From: an uncultured Bacilli bacterium
GTDB lineage: Bacteria; Bacillota_I; Bacilli_A; RF39; UBA660
Assembly: GCA_944358775.1 (NCBI GenBank)
Contig: CALVRU010000007.1
Location: 1 to 46,038 of the forward strand
Reading direction: 5' to 3'
Length of the DNA: 46,038 nt
The number at the start of each line of letters is the position of its first letter. Within the stretch, counting starts at the first letter, position 1. Shown piece by piece: positions 9,401-17,351 of the stretch. The position numbers were made by a program, and so were the translations under genes. A model generated the notes under the pieces. The model searched no databases and was not told the origin of the DNA. It saw only the letters and a program-made list of their open reading frames with translations.

Positions 9401-11023
9401 CCAAATTGTAAATATTCGGAATTTGCAGATGCCGATGGAACGCCATATGGTAAAAACTATTCTTCGGGATATGATTTGCCGGATAAAATTTGTCCTAAGT
9501 GTTCTACGCCGCTTGGAAAAGAAGGACAAGATATGCCATTTGCAACTTTCTTAGGATTTAATGCGGATAAAGTGCCAGATATCGATTTGAACTTTTCGGG
9601 TGAATATCAATGGAAAGCTCATGAATATACGAAAGTGTTATTCGGTGTCGACAATGTTTATCGGGCGGGAACCATTGGTACTGTTGCCGATAAGACGGCA
9701 TTCGGTTATGTGCGCGGATATTGTGAGGATCATGGAATTACGAATATGCGAACGGCCGAAATTGAACGAATCGCTTTGGGATGCACTGGCGTCAAACGCA
9801 CGACCGGTCAACATCCGGGTGGAATTGTCGTTATTCCGGGTTATATGGATGTTTTTGATTTTACACCATTTCAATATCCGGCGGATGATCCAGATTCTTT
9901 GTGGCGAACGACGCACTTCGATTATCATGCGATCGATCAAGATGTTTTAAAATTGGATATTCTCGGTCACGATGATCCGACGGTGTTAAGAATGCTTCAA
10001 GATTTGTCGGGAATCGATGTGACGACTTTGCCAATGGATGATAAAGAAGTATTTGCGTTATTTTCTGGACCGGAATCGCTCGGTGTAACAAGCGAGGAAA
10101 TCATGTGTCCGACTGGTACGTTAGGATTACCAGAATTAGGAACCAAATTCGTTATTCAGATGTTGGTAGATACGAAGCCGAAAACTTTTTCTGAATTGGT
10201 TAAAATTTCAGGTCTTTCACACGGAACAGACGTATGGGCTGGAAATGCATCCGAACTAATTAAAAATAATGTCGTTCCATTTAAAGATGTTATTGGCTGT
10301 CGTGATGATATTATGGTTAATTTGATGAACTGGGGAATGGCTCCAAAAGATGCGTTTAAGATCATGGAGTTCGTTCGAAAAGGAAAAGCAAGTAAAGATC
10401 CAGAAACTTGGAAAATGTGGGAAGGAAAGATGAAGGAAGTGCATATTCCAGACTGGTATATCGAATCTTGTCATAAGATTAAGTACATGTTCCCAAAAGC
10501 GCATGCGTGTGCTTATATTATGAGTGCGTTGCGAGTAGCTTGGTTTAAAGTACATCAGCCACTCAATTATTATGCTACTTATTTTTCGATTCGGGTTACG
10601 GATTTTGATATCGAGACGATGATGAAGGGATACGATGCGATTAAAAGTAAGATTTTAGATATTCAAGCAAAGGGATTCGAAGCGACGAATAAAGAAAATG
10701 GCGTTTTAGAATCGTTGAAGATTGCGTTAGAAGCATCAGCCCGGGGAATTCATTTTGGAAAAATCAGTTTGGAAAAAAGTGATGCTACTCATTTTCGAAT
10801 CGATGAAGAGCATGAGAATACTTTGATTCCATCGTTTAGTACGATCGATGGTCTCGGTGGAACAGTAGCGCAGAAGATTATTGAAGAAAGAGAACAACAA
10901 GCCTTTCTTAGTATCGAGGATTTTCAAAAGCGAGGTAAGGTATCTCAAACACTGGTGGATAAAATGCGCCTTATGGGCATTTTAGATGATTTGCCAGAGT
11001 CGAGTCAGTTAACGTTATTTTAG
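6428..11023 (+). CDS. polC: DNA polymerase III alpha subunit, PolC type
   Basis: 1531 residues, somewhat longer than the roughly 1440 of Bacillus PolC. The replicative polymerase of low-GC Gram-positives carries its own 3'-5' exonuclease. Domains in order: N-terminal region; OB fold about 212-320; PHP domain from about 325 (ELHVHTQMSQMDG); DEDDh exonuclease inserted from about 421 (VFDVETTGF, later HHRADYDAEGTA); rest of PHP; four-cysteine zinc site about 991-1026 (CPNC then CPKC); polymerase active site PDIDLNFSGE at 1050-1059; helix-hairpin-helix region (LGGTVAQKI). The last residues SQLTLF match the beta-clamp binding peptide of PolC. The ATG follows TAAGGAGGG. It ends 12 bp before murI, so the two may be co-transcribed. 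Confidence 0.98.
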   Translation: MEDKLTILWQQLGLMPEDLTEFKEATLKNVIVHDHTHSYTFVIETKKTLSAATYFKVEEALQKAFQNIKNTVLMIEPREVDMNLVVDYFNPTLARVKSFLTMSSIFENACHNENGVYYIEVENQAEYHQVEGILETIHQWYHRYGFSIEFEIRLNEEKRKATLESIQKEMEQVPDLKNSIPVVAERVNEKVFRKMSKEKDPNCVLGRTIKDNAIQLHNLIGEDNNVTVEGYVFGVDYFESSKTDFKIITLKLTDYSDSIYCKVFVRDDEEYTRLCKALKAGKWFKIRGYTKNDTFAKELVLNARDIMEVQKIEDEVMDEAEEKRVELHVHTQMSQMDGVLPAKALLNQAIKWGHKAVAVTDHNGCQSFPEVFNFVMGYNKGKEPSEQFKAIYGTELLMIDDSVDIVVRGTDDRLLETTFVVFDVETTGFNAGGGDSMIEIGAVKILNGEIIDRFDELINPGRKLPSKIVELTNITDEMLEDKEDEETVVKRFIEWAGLLPMVAHNAKFDTSFLAMAYQKYHLGEFTNCVIDTLKLSQTLDNTYARHSLSALVKRYDVPWDEDAHHRADYDAEGTALVFHKMLKKLDGNNYETINDLNQLVSKDEIYKYGVGHHINILVKNKVGLKNLFRLVSLANTKYLYKIPRIPRSEVEALREGLLIGSGCYEGEVFKLARSKTEEELTNIINFYDYVEVQPPECYGHLIEMHDFDSKEELFDNIRKVVTTTKNAGKIVVATGDVHHLTRADKIYREIIINQKVPGGGRHPLCRKEITEIPSCHFRSTDEMLADFAFLGEELSHEIVVKNTNWIADQIDQIEVIIQTGGIPFSPKIDRSVETVTELVYGKAGSRYGDPLPYHIEERISKELYGDGLFNALQNELKEENLPEEEWNRKFYARLHEVILQGFDAVKDVIRKDLRKQDESLSEEEIEKTLKTKLGGVIGGGFDVIYLIAQKLVKHSNDDGYIVGSRGSVGSSFVATMMGITEVNPLPAHYLCPNCKYSEFADADGTPYGKNYSSGYDLPDKICPKCSTPLGKEGQDMPFATFLGFNADKVPDIDLNFSGEYQWKAHEYTKVLFGVDNVYRAGTIGTVADKTAFGYVRGYCEDHGITNMRTAEIERIALGCTGVKRTTGQHPGGIVVIPGYMDVFDFTPFQYPADDPDSLWRTTHFDYHAIDQDVLKLDILGHDDPTVLRMLQDLSGIDVTTLPMDDKEVFALFSGPESLGVTSEEIMCPTGTLGLPELGTKFVIQMLVDTKPKTFSELVKISGLSHGTDVWAGNASELIKNNVVPFKDVIGCRDDIMVNLMNWGMAPKDAFKIMEFVRKGKASKDPETWKMWEGKMKEVHIPDWYIESCHKIKYMFPKAHACAYIMSALRVAWFKVHQPLNYYATYFSIRVTDFDIETMMKGYDAIKSKILDIQAKGFEATNKENGVLESLKIALEASARGIHFGKISLEKSDATHFRIDEEHENTLIPSFSTIDGLGGTVAQKIIEEREQQAFLSIEDFQKRGKVSQTLVDKMRLMGILDDLPESSQLTLF

Positions 11024-11035
11024 GAGGAATTGCCA

Positions 11036-11782
11036 ATGGAAAATGATCCGATTGGAGTAATTGATTCTGGGCTAGGAGGTATTTCAATTTTAAAGGAAGT
11101 AAGAAAGTTACTTCCTTTTGAACGTTATCTTTATTATGGAGATTCTCTTCATAATCCATATGGTACAAAATCACAAGAAGAAGTATGGAACTATGTCGAT
11201 GAGATCGTTACGTTTTTGATGGCACAACACTGTAAGTTGATTATCATCGCTTGTAATACGGCGACGATGTTGACGATTGCCCGACTTCGAAAGAAATATC
11301 CGAACTTTTTATTTATTGGAACGGAGCCTGCTATTAAAGTAGCACACGATTTTTTTCAAACGCAGAGGGTGTTAGTATTAGCGACTCCAAATACGATGGA
11401 AAGTGAACGTTTTTTGTGGTTGAAAAAAGAATATTCTTTGACGAAGGCGATTTTCTTACCATGTGCTTTTTTAGCGGATGCGATCGAACAAGATGACTCT
11501 TTGAAAGTTTCACTTTTGCTTCATAAATATTTATATCCTTATCGTGGTAAGATCGATGTGGTTGTTTTAGGGTGTACGCATTATCCATTTGTAAAGGAAG
11601 AAATTGTTCGTGAGCTGGGAACGGTTTCGTTTATCGATAGTGGGGTAGGAATTGCCAAGCGTACCAAATATTTGTTGGAACAGAATCATTTGTTAACAAG
11701 CGAGAAAATCGGAGGAGTCATGTTTTATAATTCGGCACCGACTTTTTCAAAAAAACGATATCATGAATTATTGGACAATTGA
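11036..11782 (+). CDS. murI: Glutamate racemase
   Basis: 248 residues; interconverts L- and D-glutamate for peptidoglycan stem peptides. ATG 11036 is chosen over TTG 11030 because AGGAGGA (11022-11028) is spaced correctly for the ATG. It shows the family hallmarks: IGVIDSGLGGISIL at the N-terminus, YYGDSLHNPYG, catalytic Cys in IIACNTAT, second catalytic Cys in VLGCTHYPF, and FIDSG. The length is slightly below the typical 260-270. It follows polC closely and ends in a terminator. Together with ddl and the MurF-like gene just downstream it makes a peptidoglycan-precursor neighbourhood. Confidence 0.96.
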   Translation: MENDPIGVIDSGLGGISILKEVRKLLPFERYLYYGDSLHNPYGTKSQEEVWNYVDEIVTFLMAQHCKLIIIACNTATMLTIARLRKKYPNFLFIGTEPAIKVAHDFFQTQRVLVLATPNTMESERFLWLKKEYSLTKAIFLPCAFLADAIEQDDSLKVSLLLHKYLYPYRGKIDVVVLGCTHYPFVKEEIVRELGTVSFIDSGVGIAKRTKYLLEQNHLLTSEKIGGVMFYNSAPTFSKKRYHELLDN

Positions 11783-11801
11783 GAAATCATTGTCTTTTTT
11801 T
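11774..11801 (+). terminator. Terminator after murI
   Basis: GACAAT/ATTGTC forms a 6-bp stem with a 9-base loop, followed by seven T. It overlaps the murI stop codon. Confidence 0.75.
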
Positions 11802-11830
11802 GTCATTTTTGGGCGTTTTTTGCTTGTTTT

Positions 11831-11860
11831 TTGCCATGTAAGGGAAATGCGTGTTATAAT
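11831..11860 (+). promoter_or_regulatory. Promoter of the hydrolase-murF-ddl operon
   Basis: TTGCCA (11831-11836), 18-base spacer, then TATAAT (11855-11860) preceded by TGT, an extended -10. The expected transcript start is about 10 bases before the ATG at 11877. Confidence 0.8.
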
Positions 11861-11876
11861 GGTCTTGGTGAATAGA

Positions 11877-12596
11877 ATGACAATAAACATAGGAACAATC
11901 ACAGTAAATTACATACAATATGGTGAAGGTGAAGACGTCGTCTTATTACATGGATGGGGCCAAAATATTCAGATGATGGATCCACTCGGCAAAAAACTAG
12001 TGAATAAACGGGTGACTATCTTAGATTTACCTGGCTTTGGTGAGACAAACGAACCGGATTTTGTTTTCGATGTTCACGATTATACCGAATTTTTACATGA
12101 GTTTTTAAAACAAGTACAAGTAAAGAAACCGATTTTGATCGGCCATTCTTTTGGGGGACGGATTGCGATTTGTTATGCAGCAAAGTACCCAGTAGAAAAA
12201 TTGATTTTGTTTGGTGCTCCTTGTATTCGCGAGGAAGTCAAACCATCTTTGAAAGTAAAGGTGTTAAAAACGTTAAAAACAGTTCCTGGTTTGAATCGAC
12301 TCAGTGAAGTGGCCAAAAAATTTATCGGTTCGTCCGATTATCGGAATGCGACACCGCGCATGCGTGATATTTTAGTAAAAGTAGTGAATGAAGATTTGAG
12401 TAAAGAAGCTGCTAAAATATCTGTTCCTACGTTATTGATCTGGGGAAGCGAAGACGTCGCCGCACCGGTCGAGGATGCGAAAAAGATGGAATCTCTCATG
12501 AAAGATGCTGCTTTGATCGTGTTGGATGGCTATACACACTATGCTTATTTAGAAGCGTTACCACGGGTTGTTTCGATCTTAGAACACTTTATTTAA
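11877..12596 (+). CDS. Alpha/beta-fold hydrolase
   Basis: 239 residues. ATG 11877 is chosen because the promoter -10 box is at 11855-11860, so longer in-frame starts would lie in the promoter; GTG 11868 is a possible alternative. It has an oxyanion-region LLHGWGQN, nucleophile Ser91 in GHSFGG, likely Asp193 (GSEDVAAP) and His221 (YTHYAY), a complete catalytic triad. The substrate cannot be read from sequence; the family includes esterases, C-C hydrolases and lipid-acting enzymes. It is the first gene of an operon with a MurF-like ligase (12-bp gap) and ddl, so an envelope-related substrate is plausible. Confidence 0.88.
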   Translation: MTINIGTITVNYIQYGEGEDVVLLHGWGQNIQMMDPLGKKLVNKRVTILDLPGFGETNEPDFVFDVHDYTEFLHEFLKQVQVKKPILIGHSFGGRIAICYAAKYPVEKLILFGAPCIREEVKPSLKVKVLKTLKTVPGLNRLSEVAKKFIGSSDYRNATPRMRDILVKVVNEDLSKEAAKISVPTLLIWGSEDVAAPVEDAKKMESLMKDAALIVLDGYTHYAYLEALPRVVSILEHFI

Positions 12597-12608
12597 GGAG
12601 GAAGGGTT

Positions 12609-14207
12609 ATGTTGTTTTTATATTTGGCTTTGTTTTTTGTCTTATTGATTTATTATTTTACAAAGACAAGGCGGGCTCTACATATGTTGCAATTAAATCA
12701 TTATAATGAGAATCAACGGTATTTAAAATGGGTAATGAAACATCCGAAACAGGCATTTTATCATTTGGATTTAGGTGGCGTAATCCTTTTGCTGTTACCA
12801 TTTGTGACCAACGATATTCTACGTAATATTATTTTGATCGTCATGATTGGATTTTATTTGTTCGCCGAATATACGCTTTTATTGTTGGCGAAAACAGATC
12901 AAAACAAAACACCGCTTGTGACGACAAGTCGCATTAAACGGTTATGGGTTCCACTTTTCTTATTCTTTATGATTCCAGTGGTAATTGGATTTCTCTTTCA
13001 CGACTTATTACCATGGATGCTTTTTCTCGATGTAATGTTTTGTATTTTCTGTTATTTTCTTGTTTATCTTGCTAATATTATCAATATTCCGGCCGAAAAA
13101 ATGGTTTTTCATTATTATGCATCGAAAGCAAAACGAAAATTGAGTGAAATGAAGAATTTGAAAGTGATCGGCATTACAGGAAGTTATGGAAAGACGAGTA
13201 GTAAAAATATTTTAAATGATATTTTAAGTGTGAAATATATTACTCGACCATCGCCAAAAAACTATAATACTTATTATGGTTTGATGATTACGGTGAATAA
13301 TTATCTCGATAAATTCGACGATGTGTTAATTGCCGAAATGGGTGCATATGCGAGAGGCGATATTAAAGGTCTTTGTAATTTAGTTCATCCGAAGTATGGT
13401 ATTTTAACGAAAATTGGAACGGCTCATTTGGAATCGTTTGGCAGTGAAGAAAATATTTTAAAAACGAAGTTTGAATTGATCGAGTCTCTCCCGAGTGATG
13501 GTGTGGCAGTATTAAATCGGGATGATGAGAAACAAGTCTCTTATCCACTTCAAAATAAAGTGAAGATAATCTGGATTGGAATTATGAATCAGGATGCGGA
13601 CTTGGTGGCTACTAATATTCGTTGTAGTGGGCAAGGTACTTGGTTCGAATTAAAATTAAAGGGCCAAAAAGAAACCTATCCTTTTGAGACTTGTCTTTTA
13701 GGAAAAGGAAACGTCTATAATATTTTGGCTGGAATCGCGTTAGGACTTGAATTTGGGGTTACGATACCGGAATTGCAGATGGCGGTGCGAAAGGTAAGAC
13801 CGGTCGATAATCGTTTGGAACTTAAGAAATTAGGAGATATGTATCAGATTGCCGATGCGTATAATTCGAATCCGGATGGGGCAAAAATGGCACTAGAAGT
13901 ACTCGATATGATGCCAGGAACAAAAGTAGTTGTCACGCCGGGGATGATCGAATTAGGTAAAAAGGGAAGAGAGGCAAATTATCAATTTGGCGTACAAATT
14001 AGTGAAGTAGCAGATTATGTTATCTTGATTGGAGAACAGCAAACCCTACCAATTAAAGAAGGCCTTTTAGAAAGCGGTTATGATCCGAAGAAAATACATG
14101 TGTTAAATGATGTACGGGCATCGTATCCATTGGTGTTGAAATTAAAAGGCAAAGAAGATATCTATGCGTTATATGAAAATGACTTACCAGATAGTTACGT
14201 GGAATAA
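12609..14207 (+). CDS. murF: MurF-like Mur ligase with N-terminal membrane domain
   Basis: 532 residues. The first ~160 residues hold about five membrane segments (near 1-18, 56-72, 75-98, 112-132, 136-156) where ordinary MurF has its substrate-binding domain. The Mur ligase core follows: ATP-binding ITGSYGKTSSK, PKNYNTYYGL, AEMGAYARGDI, IGTAHLESFGS, NVYNILAGIA, DAYNSNPDGAK and PGMIELGKKG, all MurF-like. MurF joins D-Ala-D-Ala to UDP-MurNAc-tripeptide in the cytoplasm; here the enzyme would sit at the membrane. The downstream gene is ddl, which makes D-Ala-D-Ala. SD AGGAGGAAGG precedes ATG. An alternative is a ligase acting on another amino-acid/muramyl substrate. Confidence 0.85.
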   Translation: MLFLYLALFFVLLIYYFTKTRRALHMLQLNHYNENQRYLKWVMKHPKQAFYHLDLGGVILLLLPFVTNDILRNIILIVMIGFYLFAEYTLLLLAKTDQNKTPLVTTSRIKRLWVPLFLFFMIPVVIGFLFHDLLPWMLFLDVMFCIFCYFLVYLANIINIPAEKMVFHYYASKAKRKLSEMKNLKVIGITGSYGKTSSKNILNDILSVKYITRPSPKNYNTYYGLMITVNNYLDKFDDVLIAEMGAYARGDIKGLCNLVHPKYGILTKIGTAHLESFGSEENILKTKFELIESLPSDGVAVLNRDDEKQVSYPLQNKVKIIWIGIMNQDADLVATNIRCSGQGTWFELKLKGQKETYPFETCLLGKGNVYNILAGIALGLEFGVTIPELQMAVRKVRPVDNRLELKKLGDMYQIADAYNSNPDGAKMALEVLDMMPGTKVVVTPGMIELGKKGREANYQFGVQISEVADYVILIGEQQTLPIKEGLLESGYDPKKIHVLNDVRASYPLVLKLKGKEDIYALYENDLPDSYVE

Positions 14208-14221
14208 AGGAGTGAAGTGAA

Positions 14222-15424
14222 ATGAAGATTAAAGTAGGAGTTATTTTTGGTGGCGAAAGTGTCGAACATGAGGTTAGTATCATTTCGGCAATGGGTGCTA
14301 TTTGTAAGATGGATAATGAGAAATACGATATTATTCCTATCTATATTGCCAAAGATCGGGAATGGTATACCGGCGAGGCATTGAAAGATATCGAGGTCTA
14401 CCAAGACTTGGATTTAATGAAGCGATATGCGAAAAATGTCGTATTGTACTGCAAAAATGGTCGTTTTGTATTACAGACAAAAAGAGGGCTTTTTAAAAGG
14501 GTTGTTGCCGATATCGATATTGCTTTTCCGATCGTTCATGGAACGAACGTGGAAGATGGTACGTTACAAGGGTATTTGCAGACAATCGGCATTCCTTATG
14601 TCGGACCAGATGTTTATGCGGCAGCGGTCGGCCAAGATAAGGTATTCATGAAAGATATTTTTGCCAGTGAAAAATTGCCGATGACAAAATATGTATGGTT
14701 CTATGATAGCGAATATTTAGAAGATAATGGTAAAATTATGGACGATATTATGAAAAAATTGAAATTTCCAGTAATCGTCAAGCCAGCTCTTTTAGGTAGT
14801 AGTGTCGGTATTCATATTGCGAAGGATATGGCAGGTCTTGCGGATGCGATCGATGATGCCATTCAGTATGATAATAAGATTTTGGTCGAAGAAGTGGTTC
14901 CTAATTTGACGGAGGTCAACATCAGTGTGCTTGGTAATTATGAAAATGCCCGGGTTAGTGAAATCGAAGAGGTAATCCCATCGGAAGAGTTTTTAACTTA
15001 CGAAGACAAGTATATTGGGCAAGGCAAAAAGGGAAGTAAATTCGGAGCGAAAACTTCGAAAGGAATGCTTTCGACGAATCGGCGAATTCCTGCTAGTATC
15101 GATGATAAGTTGAAAGAAGAAGTTCGCAAAGTAGCACTTGCGGCCCATCGTGCTTTGGGGTCTTCGGGAGTTAGTCGGATCGACTTTTTGGTAGATAATA
15201 AGGCAAAGAAGATTTATGTAAATGAAGTAAATAGTATTCCAGGTAGTTTGGCGTTTTATCTATGGACTCCACTTGGAAAGGATTTCTCAGAGTTACTTGA
15301 TGATATGATTAATTTTGGAATCAAGGATTACAAACGTCGAATTAGTAAGACACGTTCTTTCAAATCGAACATTTTACAAGGTTTTGCAAATGGAATGAAA
15401 GGTATGAAGGGGAAATTAAAATAA
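14222..15424 (+). CDS. ddl: D-alanine--D-alanine ligase
   Basis: 400 residues; ATP-dependent formation of D-Ala-D-Ala for peptidoglycan. ATP-grasp family markers are present: GVIFGGESVEHEVSIISA at the N-terminus, FPIVHGTNVEDGTLQG, IPYVGPDVYAAAVGQDK, FPVIVKPALLGSSVGI, and near the C-terminus SRIDFLVD, NEVNSIPGSLAFYLW. The length exceeds E. coli DdlB (306), which is normal for the longer subgroup. The basic tail after residue 370 (KDYKRRISK, MKGMKGKLK) is unusual and may contact membrane or nucleic acid. AGGAGTGA precedes ATG, 14 bp after murF. No clear terminator separates it from the tRNA promoter. Confidence 0.97.
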   Translation: MKIKVGVIFGGESVEHEVSIISAMGAICKMDNEKYDIIPIYIAKDREWYTGEALKDIEVYQDLDLMKRYAKNVVLYCKNGRFVLQTKRGLFKRVVADIDIAFPIVHGTNVEDGTLQGYLQTIGIPYVGPDVYAAAVGQDKVFMKDIFASEKLPMTKYVWFYDSEYLEDNGKIMDDIMKKLKFPVIVKPALLGSSVGIHIAKDMAGLADAIDDAIQYDNKILVEEVVPNLTEVNISVLGNYENARVSEIEEVIPSEEFLTYEDKYIGQGKKGSKFGAKTSKGMLSTNRRIPASIDDKLKEEVRKVALAAHRALGSSGVSRIDFLVDNKAKKIYVNEVNSIPGSLAFYLWTPLGKDFSELLDDMINFGIKDYKRRISKTRSFKSNILQGFANGMKGMKGKLK

Positions 15425-15427
15425 TCC

Positions 15428-15456
15428 TTGCATCTCTTTCGAAAATTTAGTACAAT
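15428..15456 (+). promoter_or_regulatory. tRNA-Val promoter
   Basis: TTGCAT (15428-15433), 17-base spacer, TACAAT (15451-15456). The first tRNA starts 11 bases after the -10 box. Confidence 0.8.
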
Positions 15457-15467
15457 AAAAATGGTTT

Positions 15468-15544
15468 GAGTGATTAGCTCAGTTGGTTAGAGCGCTACGT
15501 TGACATCGTAGAGGTCGTAGGTTCGAGTCCTATATCGCTCACCA
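15468..15544 (+). tRNA. tRNA-Val (anticodon GAC)
   Basis: The 77-nt cloverleaf has CCA encoded. The 7-bp acceptor stem has one G-T pair, the anticodon stem is CTACG/CGTAG and the loop TTGACAT gives GAC. The T arm GTAGG-TTCGAGT-CCTAT is intact. Fully paired apart from wobbles. Confidence 0.95.
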
Positions 15545-15553
15545 TTTTTATTT

Positions 15554-15630
15554 GGGCGTTTAGCTCAGTTGGTTAGAGCGCTACGTTCACATCGTAGAGG
15601 TCGCAGGTTCGAGCCCCGCATCGCCCACCA
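15554..15630 (+). tRNA. tRNA-Val (anticodon CAC), with stem mismatches
   Basis: The 77-nt tRNA with CCA has the same anticodon arm as its neighbour except loop TTCACAT, giving CAC. Acceptor pair 6-67 is T-T and T-stem pair 51-63 is A-C, so it is less well folded than the upstream copy. It looks like a tandem duplicate that acquired a new anticodon, either functional or decaying. Confidence 0.85.
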
Positions 15631-15642
15631 TCTGTTTTTTTG

Positions 15643-15667
15643 TCAATCTTCGCGATTGATTTTTTTA
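15643..15667 (+). terminator. Terminator after the tRNA-Val pair
   Basis: TCAATC/GATTGA stem with a 5-base TTCGC loop, then seven T. Confidence 0.85.
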
Positions 15668-15676
15668 TTTTGTTTA

Positions 15677-15685
15677 TGTTATACT
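15677..15685 (+). promoter_or_regulatory. Extended -10 promoter of 15717
   Basis: TGTTATACT (TG-n-TATACT) lies 31 bases before the ATG and directly after the tRNA terminator. Confidence 0.6.
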
Positions 15686-15716
15686 AAAATTGTAAACAGA
15701 AAAGGATGGGATTTGG

Positions 15717-16103
15717 ATGAATCAATTAAATGATAATGTGAAATGTGATGTTCAAAAAATGGAAGAATGCGATCACTTTTTATTTCCAGTAAAGAATTGG
15801 ATGGCACCAGAAGAGAGTTTTGACACAGTGGCTTATTATTGCCCTCTTTGTGGATTAACAAATCGATGGGATATTGATCCATCGTTAAGAGTTGTGATGA
15901 ACGAAATTTTTGAAAAACAGGCACTTGCTGGAAAATTAAATAATAAAACAGTAACGACAAGTTTTATTTCAGAAGAAGATATGAAAGCAGTATTACTTCA
16001 GATTGCAAATGAAACTTTTTCTTCTGATGATGAAATGCGCGCTAGGATTCGTTCATTAGTTGATCAATTGGTTGAAGAAAAAGTGTTACAAAAGAAAAAG
16101 TAG
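15717..16103 (+). CDS. Small protein with a possible zinc knuckle
   Basis: 128 residues, soluble, no signal peptide. The N-terminal half contains Cys and His in the order C-x7-C-D-H and then CPLCG near residue 44, consistent with a single zinc site. The second half is charged and helical (MRARIRSLVDQLVEEKVLQ). GGATGGGATTTGG before the ATG is a weak Shine-Dalgarno. It is convergent with the next gene and its stop lies inside a shared terminator. Family not recognised. Confidence 0.7.
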   Translation: MNQLNDNVKCDVQKMEECDHFLFPVKNWMAPEESFDTVAYYCPLCGLTNRWDIDPSLRVVMNEIFEKQALAGKLNNKTVTTSFISEEDMKAVLLQIANETFSSDDEMRARIRSLVDQLVEEKVLQKKK

Positions 16104-16120
16104 CGATGCTACTTTTTTTC
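16095..16120. terminator. Bidirectional terminator
   Basis: AAAAAGTAGC and GCTACTTTTT form a 10-bp stem with loop GAT. A and T runs on both sides make it work in both directions. It contains the stop codons of both convergent genes. Confidence 0.85.
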
Positions 16121-16555
16121 TTTGACTAAATTTCTTTTTGATGAGAAGCACTGTTCATTGTGAATTCGAATTTTTTCTAATTGCATTAGTTCGTTCAAGG
16201 AACGATGAAATAACCAATTCGGAAAATCTTGATCTTGAGTTGGATGTTGTTCATAATACGATAATAAGTTTCGAATATAAGGATATCGTGGATCTTGTTG
16301 ATAAAAAATAGGGTAGGAAGTAATTTGGGTTGGACCTTCTTCTTTTGAAGATGTGTTATCTTTTTTGGTAATAATAAACTGTGTCGTTTCCCAAAGATGG
16401 AAATGTCTTACAGCAAGTTCCTGGTTATTGGTATAAAGAGTTGTGATATCATATATATCAACAAGAGTAGTACTTTCCATTAAAGGTATTAATGCTTTTT
16501 TTTCTCCCCAAAAGCATAAAGAATAAATTGGGTGGTTTTTTATTTTTTCTGGCAT
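16109..16555 (-). CDS. Protein of unknown function
   Basis: 148 residues on the minus strand, soluble, with no signal peptide or membrane segment. Notable stretches are SLCFWGEKKALIPLMEST and IFYQQDPRYPYIRNLLSYYEQ. The ending is strongly basic (SSKRNLVKEKK). AAGGAAG precedes the ATG by eight bases and a TATAAT lies upstream. I do not recognise the family; DNA or RNA binding cannot be shown. Confidence 0.65.
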   Translation of the reverse strand: MPEKIKNHPIYSLCFWGEKKALIPLMESTTLVDIYDITTLYTNNQELAVRHFHLWETTQFIITKKDNTSSKEEGPTQITSYPIFYQQDPRYPYIRNLLSYYEQHPTQDQDFPNWLFHRSLNELMQLEKIRIHNEQCFSSKRNLVKEKK

Positions 16556-16575
16556 ATTATTACTTCCTTATTTTT

Positions 16576-16581
16576 ATTATA
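16576..16581 (-). promoter_or_regulatory. -10 box of the 16109-16555 gene
   Basis: TATAAT on the minus strand, about 20 bases before the start codon. No convincing -35 box. Confidence 0.5.
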
Positions 16582-16684
16582 GTATATTCAAGTAAAAGAT
16601 ATTGGAAAATAATCGGCTGTGTCTATCGCACTAAATATTGTCATTTCTTTCTATTTCCTAATCTTTTGGAGTGAAAATCTTCCG

Positions 16685-17317
16685 TTAAAAATACAGATAA
16701 TTAAATCCTAGACTTTTGTATATTTCGGAAGCTCTAGGCCAATTGAGTATTCTAGCGAATAGTAAATTGTAAAGTTCATCTAATAAGAAAATAGCACATA
16801 TTGTATAACTTAGTATTAAAAAAGTTTTCTTATCCATTTTTTTTGCTAAATAAAAACAAAAAGGAACAATGCAATAAATGAGCAACAGACTGGATATTCC
16901 AAATACTAATACACTTCTTATGCAAACATAACCATTAATATTTCCAAAATTTAAAATTTCAGTGCTATAATCCCAACATTTAACATGCATAATATGCTCC
17001 ATAAAGGCTCCACCGATATATTCTAGTATCCCAGTTACAATTATGCTAATGAAAAAGACAAATAAGGGATTTTTTCTTTTCTTGTAGGTTAAAAAATATA
17101 TTAGAACTGCTCCTATAGCGTAGATGTTTATCCAGGGTAGGAAATTGCCTCCGCGCCAATAGATTTTAGTCATACTACTATTAAAATAATAAAATATCAC
17201 TTCATATAAAAAACCAAAGACTCCTGCAATTACAATAATTAAACAGATTATTCCAAGCATTGTACTTTTATCAAAATGTTGGTCCTTATTTAGATAGTTT
17301 TTATACTTATCTTTCAT
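16685..17317 (-). CDS. Putative ABC-transporter type IV / CmpB-family membrane protein
   Basis: 210 residues with about five or six membrane segments. The pattern GFLYEVIFYYF, then RGGNFLPWINIYAIGA, then TGILEYIGGAFMEH, KCWDYSTEILNFGNINGYVCI matches the family Pfam calls ABC_trans_CmpB (PF06541), whose function is not established. No ATPase partner lies nearby. The start ATG is preceded immediately by AGAAGG, with GGAA further up. A long leader of about 190 nt with alternative pairings precedes it, unlike most genes here. Codon use is AT-rich compared with its neighbours and it may be a recent arrival. Confidence 0.8.
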   Translation of the reverse strand: MKDKYKNYLNKDQHFDKSTMLGIICLIIVIAGVFGFLYEVIFYYFNSSMTKIYWRGGNFLPWINIYAIGAVLIYFLTYKKRKNPLFVFFISIIVTGILEYIGGAFMEHIMHVKCWDYSTEILNFGNINGYVCIRSVLVFGISSLLLIYCIVPFCFYLAKKMDKKTFLILSYTICAIFLLDELYNLLFARILNWPRASEIYKSLGFNYLYF

Positions 17318-17351
17318 CCTTCTAATTCCATTTCTTTTTTATTGTATATTA

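Noticed and set aside
9600-9950. 116-residue frame inside polC on the same strand
   Set aside because: It lies wholly within the conserved polymerase domain of polC in another frame, without a ribosome binding site.
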